The notes under the pieces are model-generated. The model was not told the DNA's origin. It ran no database searches and saw only the letters and a program-made list of their open reading frames with translations. 64,000 bases of DNA from Ruegeria lacuscaerulensis (GTDB taxonomy: Bacteria; Pseudomonadota; Alphaproteobacteria; Rhodobacterales; Rhodobacteraceae), in NCBI RefSeq assembly GCF_013031245.1, contig NZ_WPZL01000006.1:62001-126000 (forward strand), read 5' to 3'. The position numbers were made by a program, and so were the translations under genes. Shown in pieces: positions 1-8,560 of the stretch. Each line of letters starts with the position of its first letter. Positions within the stretch are counted from its first letter, which is position 1.

Positions 1-584
1 TCGGTTCCGGCGCGGATGCGGGCGACATTCGCGCTGTGCCGCCAGTAGACCATCAGGGTCAGAATGATACCCAGAATAAAGCTTGACCCGTTGGTCAGCA
101 CCATGACCCAGATGGTCGACAGCGCCGCCGCCACCAAAGCGCCAAGGGATGAGATCCGCCAGATCGCCGCCGCCACCAGCCAAGTCAGGCAGCAGGCAAC
201 GCCAACGCGCCAGTCCAGCGCCAGCCACAAACCCAGGAACGTGGCAACACCCTTGCCGCCCTTGAACCCCAACCAAATAGGGAAGCAATGGCCCAGAAAG
301 GCCGCCAGCGCGGCGATCTGTGCCGCGTCCTCTCCGGCCAGAGCACGTGCCAGAAGAACGGCGACTGCCCCCTTGGCCGCGTCGAAGAGCAGGGTCAGCG
401 CGGCGGCTGCTTTGCTACCAGTTCGCAGCACATTGGTCGCACCGATATTGCCCGACCCGATATTGCGCAGATTGCCCAGCCCCATGACCTTGGCGACGAT
501 CATGCCAAAGGGGATCGAGCCCATCAGATACCCTAGCGCGGCCCAGAGGATCAGCTGGGTCGTCGTACTGTCAAATGGGGGCAT
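1..584 (-). CDS. plsY: Glycerol-3-phosphate acyltransferase PlsY (C-terminus cut by window edge)
   Basis: PlsY is the integral membrane enzyme that moves an acyl group from acyl-phosphate (made by PlsX) to sn-glycerol-3-phosphate, the first step of phospholipid synthesis. Reverse translation from ATG at 584 reads MPPFDSTTTQLILWAALGYL and continues with several hydrophobic helices. The family motif GSGNIGATNVLRTG lies near residue 40, and a lysine/glycine motif (FKGGKGVATFLG) follows. About 194 codons are visible, close to the full family length of about 200, and the stop lies beyond base 1. The ATG overlaps the stop of the upstream dihydroorotase-like gene (TGATG), so the two are probably co-translated. 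Confidence 0.93.
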   Translation of the reverse strand, partial: MPPFDSTTTQLILWAALGYLMGSIPFGMIVAKVMGLGNLRNIGSGNIGATNVLRTGSKAAAALTLLFDAAKGAVAVLLARALAGEDAAQIAALAAFLGHCFPIWLGFKGGKGVATFLGLWLALDWRVGVACCLTWLVAAAIWRISSLGALVAAALSTIWVMVLTNGSSFILGIILTLMVYWRHSANVARIRAGT

Positions 585-1864
585 CAGGGTCTCCGGTAAA
601 CTTCTTGTCCAGCCACATAGGTTGCGGTGACCTTACCCTGCATCCGCTGGCCGTCAAACGGTGTGTTCTGCGACTTCGATCTTAATGAGAACCGGTCCAG
701 CAGAAAAGGCACATCCGGGTCGAATAACACCAGATCTGCCGGTGCACCCTCGGACAGGCGGCCGCTATCCAGCCCCAGCCGCTTGGCCGGGTTCAGTGCC
801 ATGGCCCGGAACAGGGTCGGCAGGTCCAACTGGCCCGAATGGTACAGGCGCAGGGCGGCAGGCAGCAGTGTTTCCAGCGCCACCGCGCCTGAGGCAGCCT
901 CTTCAAACGGCAGGCGCTTGCTTTCCTCGTCCTGCGGGGTGTGCATGGAACTGATCGTGTCGATCAGACCGGTCCGAACCGCTTCGATCACCGCCTGCCG
1001 ATCGTCCTCGGACCGCAGCGGCGGCTTGACCTTGAAGAAGGTGCGATAGTCGGCCACGTCCAGCTCGTTCAGCGTCAGATGATGGATTGAGGTGCCCGCG
1101 GTGATATCCAGCCCGTTCCGCTTTGCCCGTTCCAGCGCGGGCAGGGCGCGGGCGGTGGTGATCTGGTCGGCGTGGTACTGGGCGCCGGTCATTTCCAGCA
1201 GCGCGATGTCTCGGTCCAGCCCCATACGCTCAGCCATGGGAGACACGGCAGGCAGGCCGCGCAGGGCGGCGAATTTGCCGCTGGTCGCAGCTGCGCCGTT
1301 GCTGAGGCCCGGTTCCTGCGGATGTGCGATAACCAAAGCATTGCAGGACCGCGCATAGGTCAGGGCACGGGAAAACACCTTGGTGTTGGCAACGACATGA
1401 TCGCAATCGGTGAAAGCAACGGCACCGGCGTCCTGCAGGAACCCGATCTCGGTCATCTCGCGCCCTTCACGCCCCTTGGTCAGCGCGGCCATCGGCAGAA
1501 CGTTGACCGGCGCATCGGCCTGTGCTCGGCGGGTGACAAACTCCAGACTTTCGGGTGTGTCGATGGCCGGGCTGGTATCGGGACGGGTGATGATGGTGGT
1601 CACACCACCTGCCGCAGCCGCCAGGCCTGCGGATTTGTAGCTTTCCTTATGCCGCTCACCCGGCTCGCAGACCTTAACACCGATATCGACGATTCCAGGG
1701 GCGAGGCAGTGGCCGCCGCAGTCAATGACCTGCGCGCCTGTGTCCGGAGCCTCACTTTCACCCCGCGCAGCGATCCGGTCCTCGGTCACATGCAACCAGC
1801 CGGTGCTGTCCGTGCCGGTTTCCGGGTCGATCAGGCGCGCGTTGGTGAAGATCAGGTTGCTCAT
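584..1864 (-). CDS. pyrC: Dihydroorotase-like protein lacking the metal-binding histidines (PyrC'-type)
   Basis: This 426-residue protein has the amidohydrolase fold of class I dihydroorotases: N-terminal APGIVD, the AAGGVTTII segment, IHHLTLNE, and a C-terminal ALNPAKRLGL/GAPADLVLFD barrel closure. The first metal motif, normally D-x-H-x-H, here reads D60-I-G62-V-K64, so both histidines are gone. The region normally containing the catalytic Asp (DHAPH) reads SSMHTPQ. It is therefore probably not an active dihydroorotase. In Pseudomonas an inactive PyrC' of similar length is a structural partner of aspartate transcarbamoylase, and pyrB lies two genes upstream here. The ATG overlaps the upstream stop by four bases. 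Family membership is sure; the scaffold role is inference. Confidence 0.9.
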   Translation of the reverse strand: MSNLIFTNARLIDPETGTDSTGWLHVTEDRIAARGESEAPDTGAQVIDCGGHCLAPGIVDIGVKVCEPGERHKESYKSAGLAAAAGGVTTIITRPDTSPAIDTPESLEFVTRRAQADAPVNVLPMAALTKGREGREMTEIGFLQDAGAVAFTDCDHVVANTKVFSRALTYARSCNALVIAHPQEPGLSNGAAATSGKFAALRGLPAVSPMAERMGLDRDIALLEMTGAQYHADQITTARALPALERAKRNGLDITAGTSIHHLTLNELDVADYRTFFKVKPPLRSEDDRQAVIEAVRTGLIDTISSMHTPQDEESKRLPFEEAASGAVALETLLPAALRLYHSGQLDLPTLFRAMALNPAKRLGLDSGRLSEGAPADLVLFDPDVPFLLDRFSLRSKSQNTPFDGQRMQGKVTATYVAGQEVYRRP

Positions 1865-2247
1865 GCCATGGCCCTTTCGATTGCAGCTTTGGTGGCGGCC
1901 GGGTCCGCCTGGTATTTGATCAGGTGTTTATCGCCACCCTTGGTGACGATCTGGACAAAACTGCCCATCGTTTTGACCGCCTCAATCTGATTCAGCGGCA
2001 CACTGCGTGTGCCGGGGCCGGTGAGAGTGGTATTGGTCATCTGCCACGTCGCGACCAGTTCTTCCGAAGCCAGATACCAGGCGCGAATGACGATGGCGGC
2101 CAGCCCAGCGGGCGCGCCGGTCCAGACATAGGGATTGCCGATCAGCCACAGCACGATCATGGCGCCCGCCATCGCCACGGCAGCCAGCCAGGCGTTGGTT
2201 CGGATATAGGCACCTTTGTCCGGGGTGAAGATCACAGGATCAGCCAC
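1861..2247 (-). CDS. Small membrane protein with a PH-like C-terminal part, unknown function
   Basis: This 128-residue protein has two close hydrophobic segments (about residues 17-36 and 42-60) followed by a soluble part. The part reading ATWQMTNTTLTGPGTRSVPL and QIEAVKTMGSFVQIVTKGG resembles bacterial PH-like domains by its strand pattern; this is a visual impression only. The start is GTG at 2247, supported by GGAGG six bases upstream. Its 5' end overlaps the preceding gene by 16 bases and its stop overlaps the dihydroorotase-like gene by four, so it sits inside the pyrB operon. No function is assigned. Confidence 0.75.
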   Translation of the reverse strand: MADPVIFTPDKGAYIRTNAWLAAVAMAGAMIVLWLIGNPYVWTGAPAGLAAIVIRAWYLASEELVATWQMTNTTLTGPGTRSVPLNQIEAVKTMGSFVQIVTKGGDKHLIKYQADPAATKAAIERAMA

Positions 2248-2750
2248 AGGACACCTCCGATGACCAACAGGATTGCCAGCGCCAGAATGGCCGATCCGAT
2301 GCGGCGTGGGCTTTCCTCATCGGGCATCGTTTGAGGCGCTGAAAACGGCTTGGCGCTTTCGGTATCGATGGCACCGCCGGCCCAGTTGGTTGCCTCTTCG
2401 GTAAAAAGATCGATCAGCCGCACCCTGGGGTCGGGTTTCAGTGTGACAGCGCGCCCTTCAAAGGCAGCGCTGCGCACAGACATGACCCAGCCTTCTATGG
2501 CGTCCAGCGCGTCTCGGTCCAGTTGATCCCGGGACACGCCGCAGCCTTCGTTGAGATACCCGTAGAGTCCAAGATCCTCGAGGTCTGAGACCGGGAAGAT
2601 GTCGACCTGTTCGGAATCCAGCCTTTCAACCCCCAGCGCCTGAGCGGCCGCGCCGGGTTCGCGCAGGAATTTCGCCTCTTCCGGGCGCATGTCCAGCGCG
2701 AACAAGCGGATCACGCCGCGTTCGTGGGGGGCGACGGTCAGATCGCTCAT
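2232..2750 (-). CDS. Unknown protein with C-terminal membrane anchor, pyrB operon
   Basis: This 172-residue protein has a soluble, acidic N-terminal part (residues 1-150) and a single C-terminal hydrophobic helix (about residues 151-171, [20 protein letters not shown]), so it is probably tail-anchored with its bulk in the cytoplasm. I recognise no motif. Its ATG overlaps the pyrB stop (ATGA) and its end overlaps the next small membrane-protein gene, so translation is likely coupled to pyrB. The context suggests a link with pyrimidine synthesis or simply co-expression; the sequence does not decide. Confidence 0.75.
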   Translation of the reverse strand: MSDLTVAPHERGVIRLFALDMRPEEAKFLREPGAAAQALGVERLDSEQVDIFPVSDLEDLGLYGYLNEGCGVSRDQLDRDALDAIEGWVMSVRSAAFEGRAVTLKPDPRVRLIDLFTEEATNWAGGAIDTESAKPFSAPQTMPDEESPRRIGSAILALAILLVIGGVLWLIL

Positions 2751-3682
2751 GCGGCGTCTCGCTGATTGCGGGCCAACAGCTCCATCGCGGCCATGCGGAC
2801 GGCGACGCCCATTTCCACCTGCTCTTGAATCACCGAGCGGTTGATGTCGTCGGCCAGGGTTCCGTCGATCTCGACCCCGCGGTTCATCGGGCCGGGATGC
2901 ATGACGATGGCGTCAGGCTTGGCCTGTGCCAGCTTGGCGGCGTCCAGACCGTAACGGTGGTAGTATTCGCGCTCTGAGGGGATAAAGCCGCCATCCATCC
3001 GCTCTTTCTGAAGGCGCAGCATCATGACGACGTCGACGTCCTTGAGACCCTCGTTCATGTCATCGTAAATCTCGGCACCGAAGTCGGCAAACTGGCCGGG
3101 CACAAGCGTCGGCGGTCCGATCAGACGGATGCGGTTTTCCATCTTGCCCAGCAGGATCAGGTTGGACCGGGCCACCCGGGAATGCGCGACGTCGCCGCAG
3201 ATTGCGATGTTCAAGCGGTGCAGACGCCCCTTGGCCCGGCGGATGGTCAGCGCGTCCAGCAGCGCCTGTGTCGGGTGCTCGTGTCGCCCGTCGCCCGCGT
3301 TCAGTACGGCGCAGTTCACCTTTTGCGCCAGCAGATCAACGGCTCCGGAATGTGGGTGGCGGACCACCAACAAATCGGGGTGCATCGCGTTCAGTGTCAT
3401 CGCGGTATCGATCAGTGTCTCGCCCTTTTTGATCGAGCTCGCCTGCATTGCCATATTCATCACGTCCGCGCCCAGCCGCTTGCCTGCCAGCTCGAAACTG
3501 GCCTGTGTGCGGGTCGAGTTCTCGAAGAACATGTTGATCTGGGTCAGCCCAGACAGCACGTCCGAGTGTTTTGCGGCCTGACGGTTCAGATCGACATATT
3601 TTTCGGCCAGATCCAGAATGGCGGTGATATCGGATTGCGACAGATGCTCGATGCCAAGAAGGTGACGATGGGCGAAACGCAT
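2747..3682 (-). CDS. pyrB: Aspartate carbamoyltransferase catalytic subunit
   Basis: PyrB condenses carbamoyl phosphate with aspartate in the cytoplasm, the committed step of pyrimidine synthesis. The carbamoyl-phosphate loop [14 protein letters not shown] (S-T-R-T near residues 56-59), [12 protein letters not shown] and the C-terminal [12 protein letters not shown] are all present, and the length of 311 residues is normal. I chose ATG at 3682 ([12 protein letters not shown]) because AGGAG stands about seven bases before it; a TTG at 3703 is in frame but lacks a ribosome binding site. It is followed by ATGA overlap with the next gene. No pyrI-like regulatory subunit is present; the downstream dihydroorotase-like protein may serve as partner. 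Confidence 0.97.
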   Translation of the reverse strand: MRFAHRHLLGIEHLSQSDITAILDLAEKYVDLNRQAAKHSDVLSGLTQINMFFENSTRTQASFELAGKRLGADVMNMAMQASSIKKGETLIDTAMTLNAMHPDLLVVRHPHSGAVDLLAQKVNCAVLNAGDGRHEHPTQALLDALTIRRAKGRLHRLNIAICGDVAHSRVARSNLILLGKMENRIRLIGPPTLVPGQFADFGAEIYDDMNEGLKDVDVVMMLRLQKERMDGGFIPSEREYYHRYGLDAAKLAQAKPDAIVMHPGPMNRGVEIDGTLADDINRSVIQEQVEMGVAVRMAAMELLARNQRDAA

Positions 3683-3741
3683 GGGCGGGCTCCTGTCCGA
3701 CAATCGGGCTGCTTATAGAAAGCCACGCGGCCCGAAGCAAC

Positions 3742-4380
3742 CTAAGGATCAGTTCCTTCGGGCAGTTTCTCGCATCCGCCTTCGGGCAGGCATTGCTCGC
3801 CGGGCTTGCACCATTTGCCGTAACCGCAGTCGATGGCCTTGATGGGCACACAGCCCTGATGTTCCGAGCACTTGAAACCGGGGCGGCATTGTGAGTCCGT
3901 CTCTTCGCACAAAAACCAGCCAGGGCGAGAGCAACCGCCGCCCGGCAGGCACGAGGTTCCTGATGCGCAGGTGCGGCCATCCTCGCACAGTTTGGGCAGA
4001 CCCTGGACAGCCGAGTCAGGATCAAAATCGGGCGTGGTTCGTTCGCATTCGCCCCGTGCGTTGCAGAAGCTGCCACCGGGGCAATCGAGCCGTGATGTGC
4101 ATTTGTTTGTGCCCTTGGGTGCGCAGCGGGTGCCACCGGCAACGCAGCGCTCGAACGGGCCGCAGGATCTGCCGCCGCCGCAATAGGTGCCGCCGGCGCG
4201 GATGCAGTGACCGTCAAAGCTGCATCTCTGACCGGCTGAACAGCACCGGCCGCCGCACTGGAACTGCCCCCCGCGACATTGGCTGTTCCTGCTGTCCCGG
4301 TCGTGAAAATGCGCAAAAGCCGGGCCGCAGACCACAGTCAGCAACAAACCAATCAGAAGGAATCGCAGTATTACCAGCAT
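3742..4380 (-). CDS. Secreted cysteine-rich protein made of tandem four-cysteine repeats
   Basis: This 212-residue protein begins with a clear signal peptide ([20 protein letters not shown] ending AFA, residues 1-23). The mature part holds 26 cysteines in six successive blocks. Blocks 2-6 follow C-x5/6-C-x5-C-x5/6-C, separated by seven residues (19 between blocks 3 and 4), giving a period near 26 residues; block 1 has six cysteines including a CC pair. Gly, Pro and charged residues fill the spacers. It looks like an exported, disulfide-rich protein; no family is recognised. ATG at 4380 is chosen because it starts the signal peptide; a TTG at 4419 would overlap the divergent gene's leader. pyrB follows 59 bases downstream on the same strand. 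Confidence 0.8.
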   Translation of the reverse strand: MLVILRFLLIGLLLTVVCGPAFAHFHDRDSRNSQCRGGQFQCGGRCCSAGQRCSFDGHCIRAGGTYCGGGRSCGPFERCVAGGTRCAPKGTNKCTSRLDCPGGSFCNARGECERTTPDFDPDSAVQGLPKLCEDGRTCASGTSCLPGGGCSRPGWFLCEETDSQCRPGFKCSEHQGCVPIKAIDCGYGKWCKPGEQCLPEGGCEKLPEGTDP

Positions 4381-4465
4381 GAATACCGCAATGGTCGGTG
4401 CGACTGACCGCCCAATCAAGGCCTATTCGCTTTCCCTCGATCAAAAGCTGGTTAGATTGAGGGGT

Positions 4466-5233
4466 ATGGAATCGGCATTGGACTATCATACTGCGCAGGC
4501 GCTGCTGGAATGGCAGATCGAACTGGGCGCAACTGACGCGATAGGTGATGCGCCAGTGGACCGCTATGCGTTGCCGGACACTGCGCCCAAAGCCAAAAAG
4601 CCCGCCGCGGCGCAAACAACGCCCGCTAAACCCAGGCGGGTGGACCCGGTTGCGGCGGCCGGATCGGCGGCGCAAAGTGCGGGATCACTGGATCAGCTTC
4701 GGGCAGCGATGGACGCGTTCGACCTGTGCGAGTTGAAACGCGGCGCGCGACAACTGGTCTTTGCAGACGGCACGCCGGGCGCGCGAGTGATGATCATCGG
4801 TGAAGCTCCGGGCCGCGAGGAAGACCGCGCGGGCAAGCCCTTTGTCGGACGGGCCGGACAACTGCTGGATCGGATGCTGGCCGCGATTGATCTGAACCGG
4901 GCCGAAAACGTCTATATCACCAACGTGCTGCCCTGGAGACCGCCGCAGAACCGCGATCCCAAGCCCGAAGAAATCGGGATGATGAAGCCTTTTCTTGAAC
5001 GGCACGTGGCGCTGGCCAAGCCCGAGGTGCTGGTGGTGATGGGCAATATCAGCTGTCAGGCCGTGTTAGGTAAACGTGGTATTACGCGGCTGCGGGGGCA
5101 GTGGGATCAGGCCCTGGATTTGCCGGTGATCCCGATGTTCCACCCCGCGTATCTGCTGCGACAACCGCAGATGAAACGGCAGGCCTGGGCGGATCTGCTG
5201 GAGCTGAAAGCGCGACTGGAGGGCAAGGCATGA
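4466..5233 (+). CDS. Family-4-like uracil-DNA glycosylase without iron-sulfur cysteines
   Basis: This enzyme removes uracil from DNA to start base-excision repair. Motif A reads [17 protein letters not shown], then [15 protein letters not shown], and motif B is HPAYLLR, all as in family 4 (UDGa) and its relatives. Family 4 enzymes bind a 4Fe-4S cluster with four cysteines; this protein has only two in total (FDLCELKRG and [10 protein letters not shown]), and the usual KC-RPP and later Cys positions are Trp and Met. An Ala/Pro/Lys-rich linker of about 75 residues precedes the domain. ATG at 4466 has GAGGGG just upstream; an in-frame ATG at 4379 is less likely. Four genes with tight spacing follow. 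Confidence 0.9.
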   Translation: MESALDYHTAQALLEWQIELGATDAIGDAPVDRYALPDTAPKAKKPAAAQTTPAKPRRVDPVAAAGSAAQSAGSLDQLRAAMDAFDLCELKRGARQLVFADGTPGARVMIIGEAPGREEDRAGKPFVGRAGQLLDRMLAAIDLNRAENVYITNVLPWRPPQNRDPKPEEIGMMKPFLERHVALAKPEVLVVMGNISCQAVLGKRGITRLRGQWDQALDLPVIPMFHPAYLLRQPQMKRQAWADLLELKARLEGKA

Positions 5234-5829
5234 AAATTCTGGCGTTCTCTGATCTGCATATGGCGCGCAACCGCGCAGCCGAACTGGTCGCAGCCAGCGG
5301 CGGGGCCGATCTGGTGATTGGCGCCGGTGACTACTGCAACATGCGGCAAGGGCTGGAAGAGGCGATGGAGATGCTGTCCGGCATCGCCGCGCCCCTTGTG
5401 CTGATCCCCGGCAATGCCGAGAGCGCCGGGGAACTGGTCGATGCAGCACCCGAAGGCGTTCACGTCCTGCACGGAAGCGGCATGACGCTTGATGGATTGC
5501 GTCTGTTTGGTCTGGGATATGGCGTGCCAGTCACGCCCTTTGGCGACTGGTCCTGCGACCTGACAGATTCCGAGGCCACCGAATTGCTGGATCGCTGTGA
5601 TGCTGCGGACATCCTGATTGTGCATTCACCTCCCAAGGGCCACGGGGATACAACGTCGCAAGGTATGTCTGTAGGATCGGTTGCCGTGCGCGACGCTGTG
5701 GAGCGTATCCAGCCGCAATTCGTGTTCTGCGGCCATATCCACGACAGCTGGGGCTATCGCGGCACCATTGGCCGCACGCAGATTGCCAATCTGGGGCCCA
5801 GGGCTAGCTGGTTCGAGGTGGCCATATGA
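5230..5829 (+). CDS. Calcineurin-like metallophosphoesterase
   Basis: This 199-residue protein carries the full metallophosphoesterase set: DLH at residues 8-10, GAGDY, GNAE in place of [13 protein letters not shown] and the terminal GHIHD, which together bind two metal ions. The small size and fold suggest a cytoplasmic phosphodiesterase or phosphatase; the substrate cannot be read from sequence. Its ATG overlaps the uracil-DNA glycosylase stop (ATGA), and its own stop overlaps the LysE-type gene, so the three are one transcription unit. Confidence 0.9.
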   Translation: MKILAFSDLHMARNRAAELVAASGGADLVIGAGDYCNMRQGLEEAMEMLSGIAAPLVLIPGNAESAGELVDAAPEGVHVLHGSGMTLDGLRLFGLGYGVPVTPFGDWSCDLTDSEATELLDRCDAADILIVHSPPKGHGDTTSQGMSVGSVAVRDAVERIQPQFVFCGHIHDSWGYRGTIGRTQIANLGPRASWFEVAI

Positions 5830-6446
5830 TAGACGCGGTTACGCTGCTGGCCTTTATCCCGGCGGCGCTGGTCCTGAATTTCACGCCCGGGGCGGATATG
5901 ATGTTCTGTTTCGGTCAGGGTCTGCGCTCGGGCGCGAGGCCTGCAATCGCCGCCAGCGCGGGAATTTCGGTCGGGTCGATGGTTCATGTATTATTGGCCG
6001 GTCTTGGGCTGGGCGCCGCTGTGGCGACGATGCCGTGGCTGTTCGATGTCATTCGCTGGATGGGCGTGGCCTATCTGCTGTATCTCGCCTGGGGTGCATT
6101 CCGGAGCGGAGCGGTATCCGCTGACGCGCCGTCCAAACCCACCCGTTTTGCGTTTCGGGACGGGCTGGTGGTGAATCTGACGAACCCCAAGGTTATCCTG
6201 TTCGTGCTGGCCTTCATCCCGCAATTCGTGAACCCCGCCACGGGCTCGATCCTGCTGCAATTCCTGGTTTTCGGTGTGATCATCTCATTAGGCGGGTTCG
6301 TGGTGAACGGGTTGGTGGGCATTTTTGCCGGTGGCGCAGGGAAGGTTCTGATCTCGAATCCGCGCGCCTCACGTATCCTGGGTTGGGTGACAGGTGGGAT
6401 TTTCTCTGCCCTCGCCATCCGCCTCGCCATCATGGAAAGGGCCTGA
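5826..6446 (+). CDS. LysE/RhtB-family amino-acid exporter
   Basis: This 206-residue inner-membrane protein has about six hydrophobic helices. The N-terminal FIPAALVLNFTPGADMMFCF and the central NLTNPKVILFVLAFIPQFV are LysE/RhtB signatures. The family exports amino acids or their derivatives using the proton gradient; the substrate here is unknown. The ATG overlaps the metallophosphoesterase stop by four bases, and moaB begins seven bases after it ends. Confidence 0.92.
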   Translation: MIDAVTLLAFIPAALVLNFTPGADMMFCFGQGLRSGARPAIAASAGISVGSMVHVLLAGLGLGAAVATMPWLFDVIRWMGVAYLLYLAWGAFRSGAVSADAPSKPTRFAFRDGLVVNLTNPKVILFVLAFIPQFVNPATGSILLQFLVFGVIISLGGFVVNGLVGIFAGGAGKVLISNPRASRILGWVTGGIFSALAIRLAIMERA

Positions 6447-6452
6447 CGCCAC

Positions 6453-6995
6453 ATGTCGCGCATTGACGAAACACTGGAATTCATTCCCGTCCGGATCGCT
6501 GTTCTGACCGTATCCGACACAAGGACAACCGAAGACGACCGCTCGGGCCAAACCCTGGTCGACCGGATCGAACGTGCGGGTCATTCCGTAGCCGACCGCA
6601 AGATCGTCCGGGATGAACGCTCCCAGATCGCCGCTCAACTCCGGCTATGGGTCGGGGATCCAGAAATTGATGTGGTCATTTCGACCGGCGGCACCGGCCT
6701 GACGGGCCGCGACGTGACGGTCGAAGCCCATCGCGACGTTTACGAAAAGGAAATCGAAGCTTTCGGGACGGTCTTTGCCATCCTGTCGATGGAAAAAATT
6801 GGTACCTCTGCCGTGCAATCCCGCGCGACCGGCGGCGTGGCGGGTGGTACATATCTGTTTGCTCTGCCCGGCAGTCCTGGTGCCTGCAAGGACGCCTGGG
6901 ACGGCATACTTGAGAAACAGTTCGATTACCGCCACCGCCCCTGCAATTTTGTGGAAATTATGCCCAGATTGGACGAACATCTGCGACGGAAGTAG
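6453..6995 (+). CDS. moaB: Molybdenum cofactor biosynthesis protein MoaB/MogA family
   Basis: This 180-residue protein is of the MoaB/MogA type, which adenylylates molybdopterin before metal insertion. The molybdopterin-binding loop VVISTGGTGLTGRDVT lies near residues 70-85 and FALPGSPGACKDAWDG near the C-terminus. It is separated by about 16 kb from mobA-mobB-moeA of the same pathway. It is the last gene of the run starting at the uracil-DNA glycosylase. Confidence 0.95.
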   Translation: MSRIDETLEFIPVRIAVLTVSDTRTTEDDRSGQTLVDRIERAGHSVADRKIVRDERSQIAAQLRLWVGDPEIDVVISTGGTGLTGRDVTVEAHRDVYEKEIEAFGTVFAILSMEKIGTSAVQSRATGGVAGGTYLFALPGSPGACKDAWDGILEKQFDYRHRPCNFVEIMPRLDEHLRRK

Positions 6996-6997
6996 AC

Positions 6998-7022
6998 TGT
7001 TCATACGTTCAACAGTTCATAA
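6998..7022 (+). repeat. Three GTTCA direct repeats at 8-base spacing upstream of the RND pump
   Basis: GTTCA occurs at 6999, 7007 and 7015 (GTTCATAC, GTTCAACA, GTTCATAA), exactly eight bases apart, just after the moaB stop and about 80 bases before the RND adaptor gene. Evenly spaced direct repeats of this kind can be regulator sites. No regulator gene adjoins, so the function is a guess. Confidence 0.4.
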
Positions 7023-7100
7023 CCGCTTTGTGGCTTGGCATATTTTTCCGTCCGGCTACATTTTTACATGGCAGCCTGACGCAACCGGGGTGAGTTCTAA

Positions 7101-8555
7101 ATGCGATTTCTGCGGCAAAGCCTTGTCGGTGTTTTTCTGGCGTCCCTGACGCTGGCTTTGCTGTTTGTCGCGTTCCAACTTATTACAGGTGCAGTGCAGG
7201 ACGTACTGAACCGGGATTCGGAACCGCCTGAGTCGCGCGAGCGCGTCTTCGCCGTCAGCGTTCGACCGGCGGAGCTGGAAACTGTCACACCTTATCTTGA
7301 AGCATTTGGTGAGGTGCAGAGCCGCCGCAGGCTGGAGTTGCGTGCGGCGCTGGGTGGGCGTGTGATCGCGCTGGCCGAGGATTTCGAAGATGGCGGCACG
7401 GTCACGGCGGGCGAGGTGCTGGTAGAGCTGGATCCGGCAGACGCCCAGTCCGCGCTGGATCGTGCCAAATCGGACCTTCTGGATGCGCAATTCGAAGAAC
7501 GGGATGCCGAACGGTCGCTGCTGCTGGCGCAGGACGAATTGAACTCGGCCGAGGCGCAGGCTGAATTGCGCGGGCGCGCGTTACAGCGCCAGCAGGACCT
7601 GCAAAGCCGAGGGGTCGGCACACCTGCGGCCGTGGAAGATGCGGAACTGACCAAGGCCGCTGCCCAGCAAGCGGTTCTGGCCCGCAGGATCGCGCTGGCG
7701 CAGGCTGAGTCCCGTGTCGATCAGGCGACGACCTTGCTGTCCCGCGCCCGCATCGCGCTGGAAGCCGCCGAACGGGATCTGGACGACATGACCATCCGGG
7801 CGCGCTTTGGCGGCACGCTGACGGATGTGACACTGGTCGAAGGGCGTCTGGTTTCGGCCAATGAAAAACTGGCAGAACTGGTTGATCCAAATGCGCTGGA
7901 AGTTGCGTTTCGGGTTTCCACTGCACAATATGTGCGCCTGCTGGATGCCGAAGGCGACCTGATCAACGCTCCGGTGACGGTGTCGCTTGAGGTGACAGGC
8001 ACAGATCTGGTTGCCGAAGGGCGCATCAGCCGCGACAGCGGATCGGCGGGCGAAGGGCAAACCGGGCGCCTGATCTATGCCCGGCTGGATGATGCACCGG
8101 GTTTCAAGCCTGGCGATTTCGTCACGGTTTCCGTGCAGGAGCAGCCGCTGGACAATGTGGTGCGCTTGCCGTCCTCGGTGCTGGACGCAGTCGGCACGGT
8201 GCTGGTGTTGGGGGTAGATGACCGTCTTGAGGCACTGCCCGTGCAACTCATCCGCCGGCAGGGAGATGAGGTTCTGCTGCGAGGAGAGGGGCTGGTTGGA
8301 CGCGAGGTCGTGATTAGCCGTACGCCTCTGTTGGGATCAGGTGTGCGTGTACGGCCGCTGCGGGTTGAGGCCAATGCCGGGGCCGAGCCGGGCATGGTTG
8401 AACTCTCGGACGAACAACGCGCGCAGCTTGTGGCACAGGTTGAGGCCAGCGATCGCATGCCACAGGATGTCAAAGCCCGTGTTCTGGGGCAGCTGAGCGA
8501 GGCTAAAGTCCCCGCCTCTCTGGTGCGGAGCATTGAGAGCCGGGCAGGGGGGTAG
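7101..8555 (+). CDS. RND efflux pump periplasmic adaptor (membrane fusion protein)
   Basis: This 484-residue protein has an N-terminal membrane helix (residues 8-28), a beta-barrel/lipoyl half-motif (GGRVIALAEDFEDGGTVTAG), a long Ala/Glu/Arg-rich coiled-coil hairpin (about residues 110-230), and a second lipoyl half (RARFGGTLTDVTLVEGRLV). It links the inner-membrane permease encoded next to an outer-membrane channel. A C-terminal tail of about 50 residues, rich in charged helix formers (SDEQRAQLVAQVEASDRM), extends beyond the usual domains. The permease gene starts five bases downstream. No outer-membrane factor gene is present here. Confidence 0.93.
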   Translation: MRFLRQSLVGVFLASLTLALLFVAFQLITGAVQDVLNRDSEPPESRERVFAVSVRPAELETVTPYLEAFGEVQSRRRLELRAALGGRVIALAEDFEDGGTVTAGEVLVELDPADAQSALDRAKSDLLDAQFEERDAERSLLLAQDELNSAEAQAELRGRALQRQQDLQSRGVGTPAAVEDAELTKAAAQQAVLARRIALAQAESRVDQATTLLSRARIALEAAERDLDDMTIRARFGGTLTDVTLVEGRLVSANEKLAELVDPNALEVAFRVSTAQYVRLLDAEGDLINAPVTVSLEVTGTDLVAEGRISRDSGSAGEGQTGRLIYARLDDAPGFKPGDFVTVSVQEQPLDNVVRLPSSVLDAVGTVLVLGVDDRLEALPVQLIRRQGDEVLLRGEGLVGREVVISRTPLLGSGVRVRPLRVEANAGAEPGMVELSDEQRAQLVAQVEASDRMPQDVKARVLGQLSEAKVPASLVRSIESRAGG

Positions 8556-8560
8556 GCGCC

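Noticed and set aside
2747..3703. TTG start of pyrB at 3703
   Set aside because: The ATG at 3682 has a proper AGGAG and gives the usual PyrB N-terminus.
7040..7060. A possible sigma-54 promoter (TGGCA near 7036) before the RND adaptor gene
   Set aside because: The downstream element reads TTCC instead of TTGC and no enhancer-binding regulator is nearby.
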